From: an uncultured Verrucomicrobiota bacterium | GTDB taxonomy: Bacteria; Verrucomicrobiota; Kiritimatiellia; Kiritimatiellales; Tichowtungiaceae | Length of the DNA: 48,482 nt | NCBI GenBank assembly: GCA_903826865.1 | Contig: CAIKGD010000078.1 | Coordinates: 1-48,482 of the forward strand | Reading direction: 5' to 3' | Shown here: piece by piece, positions 32,184 to 41,394 of the stretch | Layout of the letters: every line of letters begins with the position of its first letter | Position numbering within the stretch: position 1 is the stretch's first letter | Notes under the pieces: generated by a model | The model's database searches: none | What the model saw: the letters and a program-made list of their open reading frames with translations, nothing else | What the model was told of the DNA's origin: nothing | Translations under genes and position numbers: made by a program

Positions 32184-33893
32184 CTATTCCTTTTTCCCTG
32201 CGTTGACGAATTCCTGCTCAGTCAATTTCCCATCTTTATTGGTGTCAAACGAATCATACTTCTGCCGCAAAGAAGCTGCCGCGTCGTCCTTGCGGTTCCC
32301 CAGATATTCCGCAAAAGACATAAATCCGTCGCGATCCGCATCGAGTTTTTTGAAAAGGTCTGCGCGGGCAGCAGACTGATCCTGAGCGGGGGCAGACGGG
32401 CTTTTTTGAGCCTTCACCGCCGAAACAGATCCGGCAGCAGCCGTTGCGGAGCGCTCCTGCCCGTCTACCGTGAGCCGCGAGGGAATCGTTTTCGGCAGAG
32501 TTTCAATCCACTGCTCTACCGCCCGGAGCATCGTTTTCATGCGCTCAGGTTCCTGTGCAGACAAATTGTTTTTCTGGTCGCGATCAGCGATTACATCGTA
32601 CAGCTCAATCCGGCTTCTGTCTTCGCTCGTCAAAAAGACCCACCGCCCGTCACGCATTGCATAGGCCGGCCAGTCATCACCGCTATGTCCTCCGCTCCAT
32701 TTCCAGAAAAGCGGTTTAGAACGTTCCATCGGAGTGCCGAACAGTGCCTGCAGCATATTTTCACCGTCGCTCTGATAACCGACTGGCAGTTGTTCAACTC
32801 CGGCCGCAGCGGCCAGCGTGGGCAGCATATCGACAGCTGAAATCATCGTGGTTTTATCAATCTTTCCGGCGGGAACGTGCCCCGGCCAGCGCACGAGAAA
32901 AGGTGTGCAGACTCCGCCGCTGTAGAGACTGCGTTTCTGTCCGCGCATTCCTCCGGTAACACCCCGGCTGTAATATTGCATTTTTCCATGATCCTCAGAC
33001 GAATGCTCCGGCCCGTTATCACTGGAGAAGACCACAATCGTGTTATCCCTCAACCACAGCTCATCCAGCTTCTTGAGAACGAGGCCGATCTGTGTGTCCG
33101 CCCGTGTTACCGCCGCATAATAGGTCTGCTCCGGCTCCGGAACATCTTTGTAGGGGATGCGGTCTTCCGGACGCGCTAAAGTCAGGTTATGCGTTTCCAT
33201 AATCCATAAATTGATAAAAAACGGCCCGTTTTTATTCGCTTCGATAAACTTAAGCGTGTTCTCAACCGAAGCGATTGTGAGATAGGCTGCTGCCGGACTT
33301 TGATGCGGCTCGCCCTTTTCAGCTTCCACCGAAGTCCCGTCGAAGACGCTGCGTGTATCGGGGCCGGCCCAGGCGAAAACGGCCGCGTCGTCATAACCGT
33401 AAACCGGGTATTGAGGGGCGCCCTGTCCGGCCCCGGCAAGCGAAAGATGCCATTTGCCGTAGTGAGCCGTCGCGTATCCGGCCTGCTTCAAAATTTTAGG
33501 CAACGTCACCGCTTCGGGATCAAGCCAATCCGGCATACCCCTCTTCTGATTTTCTGCGGGCGATGCAAAATGCTGATGCACACCGAACCGGGAAGGAAAA
33601 TTTCCGGTCAGCAAAGCAACCCGGCTCGGCGAGCAGACCGGATTATTGACTGTAAACTGGTAAAAATTCATTCCCTCCGAAGCCAGCTTATCCAGATTCG
33701 GGGTCAGAATATTTTTATTTCCGTTCACCGCCAGATCTCCCCAGCCGAGATCATCCGCATAAATAAATACGATATTCGGACGGGCATCCTGCGGCGGAAC
33801 CGCTGCGGCGGAACCTCGCGCTGCCAGCGCCAGCATCGAAATGCCCGCCGAACTCTTCACCCAAAACTGTTTTCTGCTTTTCTGTTGCATCAT
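32184..33893 (-). CDS. FGly-dependent sulfatase with C-terminal EF-hands
   Basis: This protein has 569 residues. An export signal of weak Tat style (SRKQFWVKSSAGISMLALAA) is followed by the alkaline-phosphatase-fold sulfatase: RPNIVFIYADDLGWGD (metal aspartates 47-48), the CSPSR site with Cys87 to be converted to formylglycine, GKWHLSLAG and SSDNGPEHSSEDHG. After about 480 come two EF-hand-like loops, DADRDGFMSFAEY and DTNKDGKLTEQEF, probably binding calcium. The start overlaps the stop of the GH106-like gene by four bases (ATGA) with AAAGGAG ahead. It removes sulfate esters from a glycan; position specificity is unknown. Confidence 0.9.
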   Translation of the reverse strand: MMQQKSRKQFWVKSSAGISMLALAARGSAAAVPPQDARPNIVFIYADDLGWGDLAVNGNKNILTPNLDKLASEGMNFYQFTVNNPVCSPSRVALLTGNFPSRFGVHQHFASPAENQKRGMPDWLDPEAVTLPKILKQAGYATAHYGKWHLSLAGAGQGAPQYPVYGYDDAAVFAWAGPDTRSVFDGTSVEAEKGEPHQSPAAAYLTIASVENTLKFIEANKNGPFFINLWIMETHNLTLARPEDRIPYKDVPEPEQTYYAAVTRADTQIGLVLKKLDELWLRDNTIVVFSSDNGPEHSSEDHGKMQYYSRGVTGGMRGQKRSLYSGGVCTPFLVRWPGHVPAGKIDKTTMISAVDMLPTLAAAAGVEQLPVGYQSDGENMLQALFGTPMERSKPLFWKWSGGHSGDDWPAYAMRDGRWVFLTSEDRSRIELYDVIADRDQKNNLSAQEPERMKTMLRAVEQWIETLPKTIPSRLTVDGQERSATAAAGSVSAVKAQKSPSAPAQDQSAARADLFKKLDADRDGFMSFAEYLGNRKDDAAASLRQKYDSFDTNKDGKLTEQEFVNAGKKE

Positions 33894-36800
33894 TTTTCTC
33901 CTTTTGACAGTTCAATCTTTTTAACTTCTGCTGCCTGAATCGTCACAGGACCGAGCAGGCCGGAAGGCAGCAGCTTGTCGTCTTTCTTCCAGTGTTTCCA
34001 GGTCGTAAACGTCACACGGCGCGGCTCAGGCCTCGGCAGACCGTTGGTCAGCCAGGCCGGCCACTCTTTGATGGCTCCGCCCGTTTCAAAAACACAGTCG
34101 TCCGGGAACTGCTCGTCGCCGATCAGCCGGTTCGGCCACAGGTTGGTGACTTTGATTTCGAGTTTGTTTTTGCCGGGCTTGACCGCGCCGGTAATGTCCG
34201 CACGGAACGGCGGTTTCCACAGGATGCCCAGCGGCTTTCCGTTCACGGAAACTTCGGCAATATTCTTCACTTGGCCGAGATCCAGTGAAAGCTGACGCCC
34301 GCCGCCGGTCATTTCCGCCGGAATTTCCACTTCCTTAACGTAAGTCGCCGTGCCGGAAAAATATTTCACACCGCTCTCCGCGTGATCCGTCCACGAAATC
34401 AGCTTGTCGAGCGTAACCGTCGCGGGCGCACCCCGGTCCGGCGGGAAGTTCAGCGCCCACGGGCCGGATACTTCGAGCGGCTGCGGAACAGAAACATCAA
34501 CCGCCGCAGTGCCGTTGGCGGACACGAATTCATAACGTCCGCTTTGCCGGAATTCGGCGGCCACCGCACCGTTTACAACCCGGCAATCGAATCCGTCAAA
34601 CAGCCCGATGCCGGGGGTTTTTTGCAATCCGGCGATTTCATCCGCACTCAGAGCACGTCCGTAAACACAGGGTGTTTCCATTGCGCCTTTGAACGGCGGA
34701 AACGGACGGCTGAATTTGATTCCGGCACACGGATGAACAGTCTTCAACCCTTTCATGCCTGTATGAACCAATTTGCCGTTCACATACAGCGACGGTGTAC
34801 CTTCCCGATACACCACCGCAATATCAGTCCAGCCGGCGAGGTTTGCCGGATACACAAGAATCGGTACCAGATAACTCACCGAGTGTTCGAAAACGGCAAT
34901 ACCGTTCACCCCGGCTGAAATCCCCATACCCGAATCTTTCCTGCTCCACAGTTGATGCCCCGGCAGCGGAAAGAATACAAAACTCTGACCATCCACCTTT
35001 GCAATACCGGCGTTCGTTTCAGCCGGCAGAGTAATCGCTGTGCCGGGTTTTACCCTGACCGTTACGGTAAAGGTATCGCTGATGTTCATTCCGCTTTCCG
35101 CAGGCTTTTCGAGCTGCGCCGGCGGGTAAAATACTGCGCCGTTCAGCCGCACTTCGCTGACAGCGTTCTTCGCGGCGGGCTGACGGAACACGACAAAAAC
35201 CGATCCGGCCGGATCGAACTTCACCGGCACCGTGATGCGTCCGTCTTTTTCGTTCCAGACGGCAGCCTGTTCAATGCGTCCGGTGTCAGGATACCAGAGT
35301 TCCGGCACTTTGCCGCTGACGCGGAAAGTGCAATCCACCGTGTCCGTCTGGTCGCGCTGGCTGGACACAAAATAGATGTCCGCACCGCCGGCAAGACGGT
35401 GAATATAGGCCAGCTGTGAACCGCCTTCCGCCGCAAATTCAAAATCCGGCTTCACGTTCAGCGCGGCAAATACCTGTTCCATCGTCTGCCCCAGAACGAC
35501 TTTACCTTTACCAAGGCGATGTTCGGTGACCGTCTTGCCGTCGCAATCGCCCCAGAGTTCGGCGACGAGCGATTTAATCTCTTCATCGCACTGCGGATAA
35601 CCTTCAAGGCCGGGCGCGCGTTCCGGCGGCGGGCCGACGAGCGTCAGCCCGTCCGCGACAAAGTCGCGAAGTTTACGCAGCAGTTTCGGTGTCATGACAT
35701 TATCCACCTGAGACAGTGTCAGCACACGGTAGGTCATGCCGCTTTTGAGCACGAGCTGTCCGTCTTTGACCGCCGCCTGATTCAGCAATACATCGTCACT
35801 GATGCCGTCATAGTCGTAGCCGGGCGGCAGCGCGGGATTAATTTGCGACATATCTGCCAAAGCGCTTTCGCCGCAGAATACGGCAGTATCCGCAGCGAAA
35901 CGTCCCTGCTGGAGCATGAACTGACTGCGGGCAAGGTATTCCATCCACGCGCGCCCTTGTTCCCACCAGGTAACATTGCGATCAAAGTGCGTTCCAAATA
36001 TGCCAAAGGTCATGCCCGGCCAGCGGTTCGTCCACGGCTGCTGAGCCGGGCTGGCTAAAACAAAGCGGTTGATGCCTGCGCAAAACGCGAGATCGCCAGG
36101 CGCTTTAAGCGCATAGGGATCTTCCAGCCAGCGGCTGCAGCCGTCTGAGGGAGTGGCGCTAAACGCTTCCGCGCCGATAACCGTCCGTCCGTAGATGTGC
36201 CCGACGGTCGAAGCGTGCTTCATGGAGGCGTTCGCTTTCCGTCCGACCCAGAATTCACCCATAGGAATGTCCGCCGACTCACCGCATTGCAACAACAGTC
36301 CGCCGTAAGGCTCCAGCGATGACACAAGACCGTTGGCATGGCAGAGCTTCTGAAAATGCGCGTAGTATTTTTCGGAGATCAGCTCCGCCTCGGTGCGCCG
36401 CATGTCCCACAGGAAACGTTCGGTGACTTCCCGGTTGTCCACCACGCGCCCGGTGACGGTGACCAGCCAGGGCAACGGATCGTAGCCGCGCCGCTGCCGG
36501 AATTCTTTTTGGAATTCGGCCGTCCAGTTCTGGCCGCCGACTTCCCAGCTGTCAATATGCGCCCCGGCAACCGCCTTGTCTTTGCCGGACAGCGGACCGA
36601 AGTCGTTCACCATCTTTTGCATAAAGCCTGCCCAATGCGCATCCAGCGCCTTCGTGCTCATCTTATCGCATTCCAGCCCGTGTCCGCTTTCGGACGCAGG
36701 GTGGTTGTCCATGCCGATCGGCGTGTAACCGATGCGCAGAACGATCCACGATCCCTGCGGCACATCCCAATCGAGCGTTCCGTCCGGCTTCATTTTGCCG

Positions 36801-37882
36801 GTGAGGTTGATGATTTGATCGTTTTTCAGCGCCAGACCGGGTGCGAGAACGCCTTTCTCAATCACGATCTTTTCCAGGCCGCCTCTTTTCGTCATACCGC
36901 TCTTCGCGACAGCTTCACTGGTGCGTATGCCTGAGCTTAGTGAAACTTCAGCCACAGGCAGGTCACCTTTGGAGATAAACAGAATGCGGTAAAATCGCAC
37001 CGGGGCCGGGTCATTCCCCAGTGAAACAGTCACCGGGTAGTTGTCGGTATGATCAGAGTTTATTTTGGTAGGGAACCCGATCTTCTGCAAATCTTTGAAC
37101 TCACGTCCGTCTTCTGAGCCTTGAACGATGCCCTGCGCTGCTCCGGTAAACTTGCCGAGGAGAATCGTGGCGCTTCGTGCCGCAAACGGCTGAGCAAACT
37201 CGAATTGAATAAAGTGCTTATTTTTGCCGCCCCGTAACAGCGGTAAATTCACCGCCGTGTCCGGGTTACCATCAAAAAGACAGCCGTCACTGAAATTGCT
37301 CACGCTCGCCGTCACCTTCGGCGACAAGGATTTCATAGTGATCTCTTCGCCTGCCGGCGCAGGAAACGCCAGCACCTCAATGTCCCGGTAAAAATTTAGT
37401 TGCGTCTTGGGTTGTAGCAGCTTGCCCGGAAAATGCACCGGTCCGGACACGGCGGTCTCACTGATGCTGAGCTGCTGCATTCCGTTTTCCGGCGTAATCC
37501 AGGGGCCGCCGCTGCCGCACCAGCCCGCGTCGTTGTTCAGGCTGATTTTTACACCCAGCCGGTCAGCTTCCTTAGCCGTATGCATCATTATCGCACGCCA
37601 CTCGTCCGTCATGAACTGCGCCGGGCCTGAAGGGGTACCTCTGGGCGCGGCTAAGGCCACATCAAAAATCAGCGCCCCGCCGATGCCAACACGTTTCATC
37701 GACTCAAGGTCCGCCGTGATGCCTTCCTTTGTGACATTGCCGTTCATCCAGAACCAGTACATCCAGGGTTTGGCTGAGTCGGGCGGCGACCGGAATCCCT
37801 GTTCCAGTGCGTCGGCGGCCTGAGCGTGTGTTCCGAAAAGTGCGGAACAGATGAGTATAAGTATTACGGTTGCATTTTTCAT
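33890..37882 (-). CDS. GH106-like glycosidase (alpha-L-rhamnosidase family) with LamG-like insertion
   Basis: This protein has 1330 residues. The signal peptide is MKNATVILILICSALFGTHA; the mature start is ALEQGFRSPPDSAKPWMYWF. GH106 hallmarks are WMNGNVTKEGITADLESMKR, DSWEVGGQNWT (Glu about 446) and GAEAFSAT (Glu about 570), the two acids at a spacing like those proposed for BT0986. The C-terminal beta-sandwich has GILWKPPFRADITG and NLWPNRLIGD. It is about 170 residues longer than its two paralogues because of a concanavalin/LamG-like insert (DNA about 34560-35095; SLYVNGKLVHTG and GRALSADEIAGLQ). ATG 37882 is chosen over an upstream ATG at 37912 because AAGGA lies ahead and the paralogues start there. 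Confidence 0.85.
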   Translation of the reverse strand: MKNATVILILICSALFGTHAQAADALEQGFRSPPDSAKPWMYWFWMNGNVTKEGITADLESMKRVGIGGALIFDVALAAPRGTPSGPAQFMTDEWRAIMMHTAKEADRLGVKISLNNDAGWCGSGGPWITPENGMQQLSISETAVSGPVHFPGKLLQPKTQLNFYRDIEVLAFPAPAGEEITMKSLSPKVTASVSNFSDGCLFDGNPDTAVNLPLLRGGKNKHFIQFEFAQPFAARSATILLGKFTGAAQGIVQGSEDGREFKDLQKIGFPTKINSDHTDNYPVTVSLGNDPAPVRFYRILFISKGDLPVAEVSLSSGIRTSEAVAKSGMTKRGGLEKIVIEKGVLAPGLALKNDQIINLTGKMKPDGTLDWDVPQGSWIVLRIGYTPIGMDNHPASESGHGLECDKMSTKALDAHWAGFMQKMVNDFGPLSGKDKAVAGAHIDSWEVGGQNWTAEFQKEFRQRRGYDPLPWLVTVTGRVVDNREVTERFLWDMRRTEAELISEKYYAHFQKLCHANGLVSSLEPYGGLLLQCGESADIPMGEFWVGRKANASMKHASTVGHIYGRTVIGAEAFSATPSDGCSRWLEDPYALKAPGDLAFCAGINRFVLASPAQQPWTNRWPGMTFGIFGTHFDRNVTWWEQGRAWMEYLARSQFMLQQGRFAADTAVFCGESALADMSQINPALPPGYDYDGISDDVLLNQAAVKDGQLVLKSGMTYRVLTLSQVDNVMTPKLLRKLRDFVADGLTLVGPPPERAPGLEGYPQCDEEIKSLVAELWGDCDGKTVTEHRLGKGKVVLGQTMEQVFAALNVKPDFEFAAEGGSQLAYIHRLAGGADIYFVSSQRDQTDTVDCTFRVSGKVPELWYPDTGRIEQAAVWNEKDGRITVPVKFDPAGSVFVVFRQPAAKNAVSEVRLNGAVFYPPAQLEKPAESGMNISDTFTVTVRVKPGTAITLPAETNAGIAKVDGQSFVFFPLPGHQLWSRKDSGMGISAGVNGIAVFEHSVSYLVPILVYPANLAGWTDIAVVYREGTPSLYVNGKLVHTGMKGLKTVHPCAGIKFSRPFPPFKGAMETPCVYGRALSADEIAGLQKTPGIGLFDGFDCRVVNGAVAAEFRQSGRYEFVSANGTAAVDVSVPQPLEVSGPWALNFPPDRGAPATVTLDKLISWTDHAESGVKYFSGTATYVKEVEIPAEMTGGGRQLSLDLGQVKNIAEVSVNGKPLGILWKPPFRADITGAVKPGKNKLEIKVTNLWPNRLIGDEQFPDDCVFETGGAIKEWPAWLTNGLPRPEPRRVTFTTWKHWKKDDKLLPSGLLGPVTIQAAEVKKIELSKGEK

Positions 37883-37908
37883 TTTCTGATTTCCTTTTGA
37901 GGTGTGCA

Positions 37909-40900
37909 TCACAGCTCGATTTTTTTCACTTCCGCCGCCTGAATCGTCACCGGCCCGATCAGCCCGGAGGGGAGCAAAGGATCGTCCTTTTTCCAGAGTT
38001 TCCAGGTCGTGAACGTGTAGCGGCCGGTCGGGTCGGGTTTTCCTTCAGTTAACCACGCAGGCCAGTTCTTGAGCGATCCGTCCGGCGCGCGGCTGCTGTC
38101 ATCCGCCAGCTGGTCGTCACCGATCAGACGGTTGACCCAGAGATTAACGACCTTAACTTCCAATGTGTTCTCGCCAACCTGAAGCGCTTCCGTTATATCC
38201 GCAAGAAATGGCGGTTTCCAGAGAACGCCGAGTTTCCTGCCGTTAAGGATAACCTCGGCCATTACTTCCACTCTGCCTAAATCAAGAAACACTCTGGATT
38301 CCTGACTCCGGACTTCCGATTTGAACGTCGTGCGATAGACTGCGGTTCCGCTGTAGTAATGAATGCCTGGTTCAGTACGCTTGCTCCAATCTTCGAGCCG
38401 GTCAAATGCAACGGGCGATTCCGGACCGCCGGACTCCGGATCGAAACGAACTTCCCAAGATCCGGCCAGCTCCTGTGCCGGCGGCAGAGCAGGAACTTCG
38501 CAGTGCAGCGTGCGCCCCGAAGCGGTCTTCAGTTCATATTGCCCCGGCTGCCGCGCCTCCACCGTGATCCCGCCGGAAGCATTGCGCCGCAGGTCAACCC
38601 TTGAGTCTGCGGCAACGTTCGTCACAGCAGATGCAGGAAAAATTGAACGTCCGTTATGCATAACGGCGACGACCGGATCCGTGCCCTTTGCAACCGGATG
38701 GAACACAATAAACACGGATTCAGCCGGGCCGAGCCGCAACGGCACACGCGTGACGTCGCCTGCCTCACTGAAAACCGCAACCGGTTCAATGCGCCCGCTC
38801 TCCGCCTGCCAGAATTCCGGCTGTTTTCCAATGACGCGGAATGCAGCGACCGCCTCCACATTGGTTTCCGCCGGATTAGAAACAAAATAAATATCCGTTT
38901 CGCCGTCGCGACGATGGATGCAACGGAGGTTTTTATCCGCCGCGAAATCGGGTGAAATCTTCATTCCGGCAAGAACTTCCTCCGCCGTCTTTCCGGTCAA
39001 TATCCGCCCGGATTTCCACAGGTCATCCGCAATCTTCTTTACCTCGGCATCGCATTCCGGGTAACCGCTCAGGCCGGGTGCTTTGACCGGTTTCGTTGTT
39101 CCGATCACCGTTGCACCGCCGTCGGCGAGCTCTTTAATTTTACGCAGCAGCTGCGGTGTCATAGTGTCCGTGGCGGATGGCAGCACCAGCACCCGGTAGT
39201 TCATTCCGTCAGACATCACAATCCGGCCGTCCTTCACCGACATGCGCGTCAAGACGGCCTCGGCCGGACACAAATCGAAATTGTAACCGGGTCTCGTATG
39301 CGGATCGGTTCCCGGTTTCGGCTTCACATTGAAAGAATTCGGTGCGCTTTCAGATTGGAGGTAACAGATATCGGCAACGAAAAGGCCCTGACGGAGCAGG
39401 TACTGGCAGCGGGCCAGATACTCATGCCACGGCTTTGACCATTCCCACCACGTCTGCGTCCGCTCGTAATGCAGACCCCACGGGCCCATACTCACACCGG
39501 GAACGCGGGATGGATTTACCCACGGCTGGAGTGCGTACCGGTGAATGACAAACCGGTTAATACCTTCGCAAAAAGCCCAGTCGGCGATGCCCTTGACATT
39601 GCCCGGATGGCTGAGCCACTTTTCGCCGTTATTGGATGTGAGGGCTTCCGCACTCACAATCCGCTTGCCGTATACGTGGGCCGATGAAGACATCCGCGTG
39701 ATGCTGCTGGCAAACGCTAATTCCGGCCGGGCCCAGAACTCGCCCATCGGTTCGTCGGTCCGCCCTCCGCAGGCCAGATTGTCAAACAGATCGGTTCCAT
39801 ACGCCTCCATCGAAAAATACATCCCGTTCCGGTTCGCCAGGGTGCGCAGATGTCCGGCATAATTGTCCAATACCATTTCGGAAATCGTCCGACGCATATC
39901 CCATAAAAACCGCTCGGAAACCTCCAAACTGTCCACCACATGACCGTCCGTCACCGGCAGGAACGGCAGCAGATCGTAGCCGCGCCGCCGCTGAAATTCC
40001 TCGCGCATCCGCGGCGTCCAGTTTTGCGAGCCGACTTCCCAGCTGTCAACATGGGTTGCCGCGAGGGTTTTACCGGCAAGCGGTTTATTGCCGTCAATCA
40101 CTTTCGCCATCAGGCTGTTAAAATGTGTCTCAACGGCTTCTTTGCTGAGTTTATCGCATTCCAGACCGCGGCCGGACATCGGCGCAGGATTGTTTTCCTT
40201 TCCGGCAGCCGTATGCCCGATACGCAAAACGGTCCATTTGCCGGGCGGCGCATCCCATACCAACCGGCCGTCTGTATCCACCCTGCCCGTCAGGTCAACG
40301 ATTCGTCCGCGCGGAATTACCAGTTTCCCCGGCAGCGCCGGAAACACCGTCGGCGATTCAAAATTCCTTTTGACAAATGCCGCCTTTCCTTCGATGCCAT
40401 CGATGCGGAAGCCCGGGCTGAGTCTCACGTCCGAAACAGTCAGTTCTTTGCTCGCTTTATGAGCACCGGTGAACACAACGCGGAAAAACCGTGCCGACAC
40501 TTCATCAAACGACACCGTGGCCGAAGTCAGATACGCATCAAATTCACGAACTGTCCTAAACGTCTGCCCGTCGTCGGAAACCTGCAATCTGGCGTGTGCG
40601 GAATGCTCCGACCAGCCGATGAAATTCAGTGTCAGTGAGCGGGCGGTAAACGGCTCCGGAAACGCCATCTGCACCCATTGCGGATGTGCGTCATCCGGTT
40701 TCGGCAACGTAATGCTTGTAGAGGGATCGCCATCCATCAGTATCCGTCCGTCGACCCCGGGCTTTCCGGAACTGACTGAAATCTCCGGATTGGCTCCGGC
40801 GGCCTTCACATCATCGCCGTCAGCGGTCGGGAACGCCAGCACGGCAATGTCCCGGTAAAAGTTCGTTGCCGCCGTCAGCTGCGGCCGCCATCTCAGCGGT

Positions 40901-41379
40901 GAAACAACGGCCGGCGGCGGCTGAGGCAACAGGTCATTAAACTTTTTCGGCCCCTCGACAAACGTTTCGCTCATTGTGAGTACCTGCATGGAAAGTTCCG
41001 GTGTGATCCACGGCCCGCCGCTGCCGCACCAGCCGGCATCGTTATTCATGTTGATTGCCAGCCCGAGCCGGTTCGCTTCATTGCAGGCGTGCTTGATCAG
41101 ATCGCGCCAGAGCGGCCCGGCAAAATCGGCCGGGCCTGCCGGTGTACCCTGATTCACTTCCATGTAAATAACCCCGCCGATGCCGACGCGCGCCATTGCT
41201 TCAAGATCGGCGGTAATACCTTCCTTGCTGAGGTTTCCGTTGAGCGCTATCCAATAGACCCACGGTCTGGCCGAATCGGGCGGAGACAAAAATCCCTTTT
41301 CAAGCGTATCGGCGGCTTGAATGTGTGTTCCGAAAAGTACGGAACAAATGAGTATAAGTAGGACGGTTGCATTTTTCAC
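37909..41379 (-). CDS. GH106-like glycosidase (alpha-L-rhamnosidase family), paralogue 2
   Basis: This 1156-residue protein has a GTG start preceded by AGGAGAACCCG. The signal peptide is almost identical to its neighbours (MKNATVLLILICSVLFGTHI). Family motifs are ALNGNLSKEGITADLEAMAR, DSWEVGSQNWT (Glu about 447) and SAEALTSNNGEKW (Glu about 577), with RTDEPMGEFWARPE between them. A C-terminal module has GVLWKPPFLADITE and NLWVNRLIGDDQ. The first hallmark has WIALNGN where the others have WMNGN, a possible specificity change. It lies 15 bp after paralogue 3 and 26 bp before paralogue 1. Confidence 0.86.
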   Translation of the reverse strand: MKNATVLLILICSVLFGTHIQAADTLEKGFLSPPDSARPWVYWIALNGNLSKEGITADLEAMARVGIGGVIYMEVNQGTPAGPADFAGPLWRDLIKHACNEANRLGLAINMNNDAGWCGSGGPWITPELSMQVLTMSETFVEGPKKFNDLLPQPPPAVVSPLRWRPQLTAATNFYRDIAVLAFPTADGDDVKAAGANPEISVSSGKPGVDGRILMDGDPSTSITLPKPDDAHPQWVQMAFPEPFTARSLTLNFIGWSEHSAHARLQVSDDGQTFRTVREFDAYLTSATVSFDEVSARFFRVVFTGAHKASKELTVSDVRLSPGFRIDGIEGKAAFVKRNFESPTVFPALPGKLVIPRGRIVDLTGRVDTDGRLVWDAPPGKWTVLRIGHTAAGKENNPAPMSGRGLECDKLSKEAVETHFNSLMAKVIDGNKPLAGKTLAATHVDSWEVGSQNWTPRMREEFQRRRGYDLLPFLPVTDGHVVDSLEVSERFLWDMRRTISEMVLDNYAGHLRTLANRNGMYFSMEAYGTDLFDNLACGGRTDEPMGEFWARPELAFASSITRMSSSAHVYGKRIVSAEALTSNNGEKWLSHPGNVKGIADWAFCEGINRFVIHRYALQPWVNPSRVPGVSMGPWGLHYERTQTWWEWSKPWHEYLARCQYLLRQGLFVADICYLQSESAPNSFNVKPKPGTDPHTRPGYNFDLCPAEAVLTRMSVKDGRIVMSDGMNYRVLVLPSATDTMTPQLLRKIKELADGGATVIGTTKPVKAPGLSGYPECDAEVKKIADDLWKSGRILTGKTAEEVLAGMKISPDFAADKNLRCIHRRDGETDIYFVSNPAETNVEAVAAFRVIGKQPEFWQAESGRIEPVAVFSEAGDVTRVPLRLGPAESVFIVFHPVAKGTDPVVAVMHNGRSIFPASAVTNVAADSRVDLRRNASGGITVEARQPGQYELKTASGRTLHCEVPALPPAQELAGSWEVRFDPESGGPESPVAFDRLEDWSKRTEPGIHYYSGTAVYRTTFKSEVRSQESRVFLDLGRVEVMAEVILNGRKLGVLWKPPFLADITEALQVGENTLEVKVVNLWVNRLIGDDQLADDSSRAPDGSLKNWPAWLTEGKPDPTGRYTFTTWKLWKKDDPLLPSGLIGPVTIQAAEVKKIEL

Positions 41380-41394
41380 CGGGTTCTCCTGTCG

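Noticed and set aside
33975-36934. Several plus-strand open frames of 100-200 codons
   Set aside because: Shadows of the GH106-like gene, with no motif and no ribosome sites.
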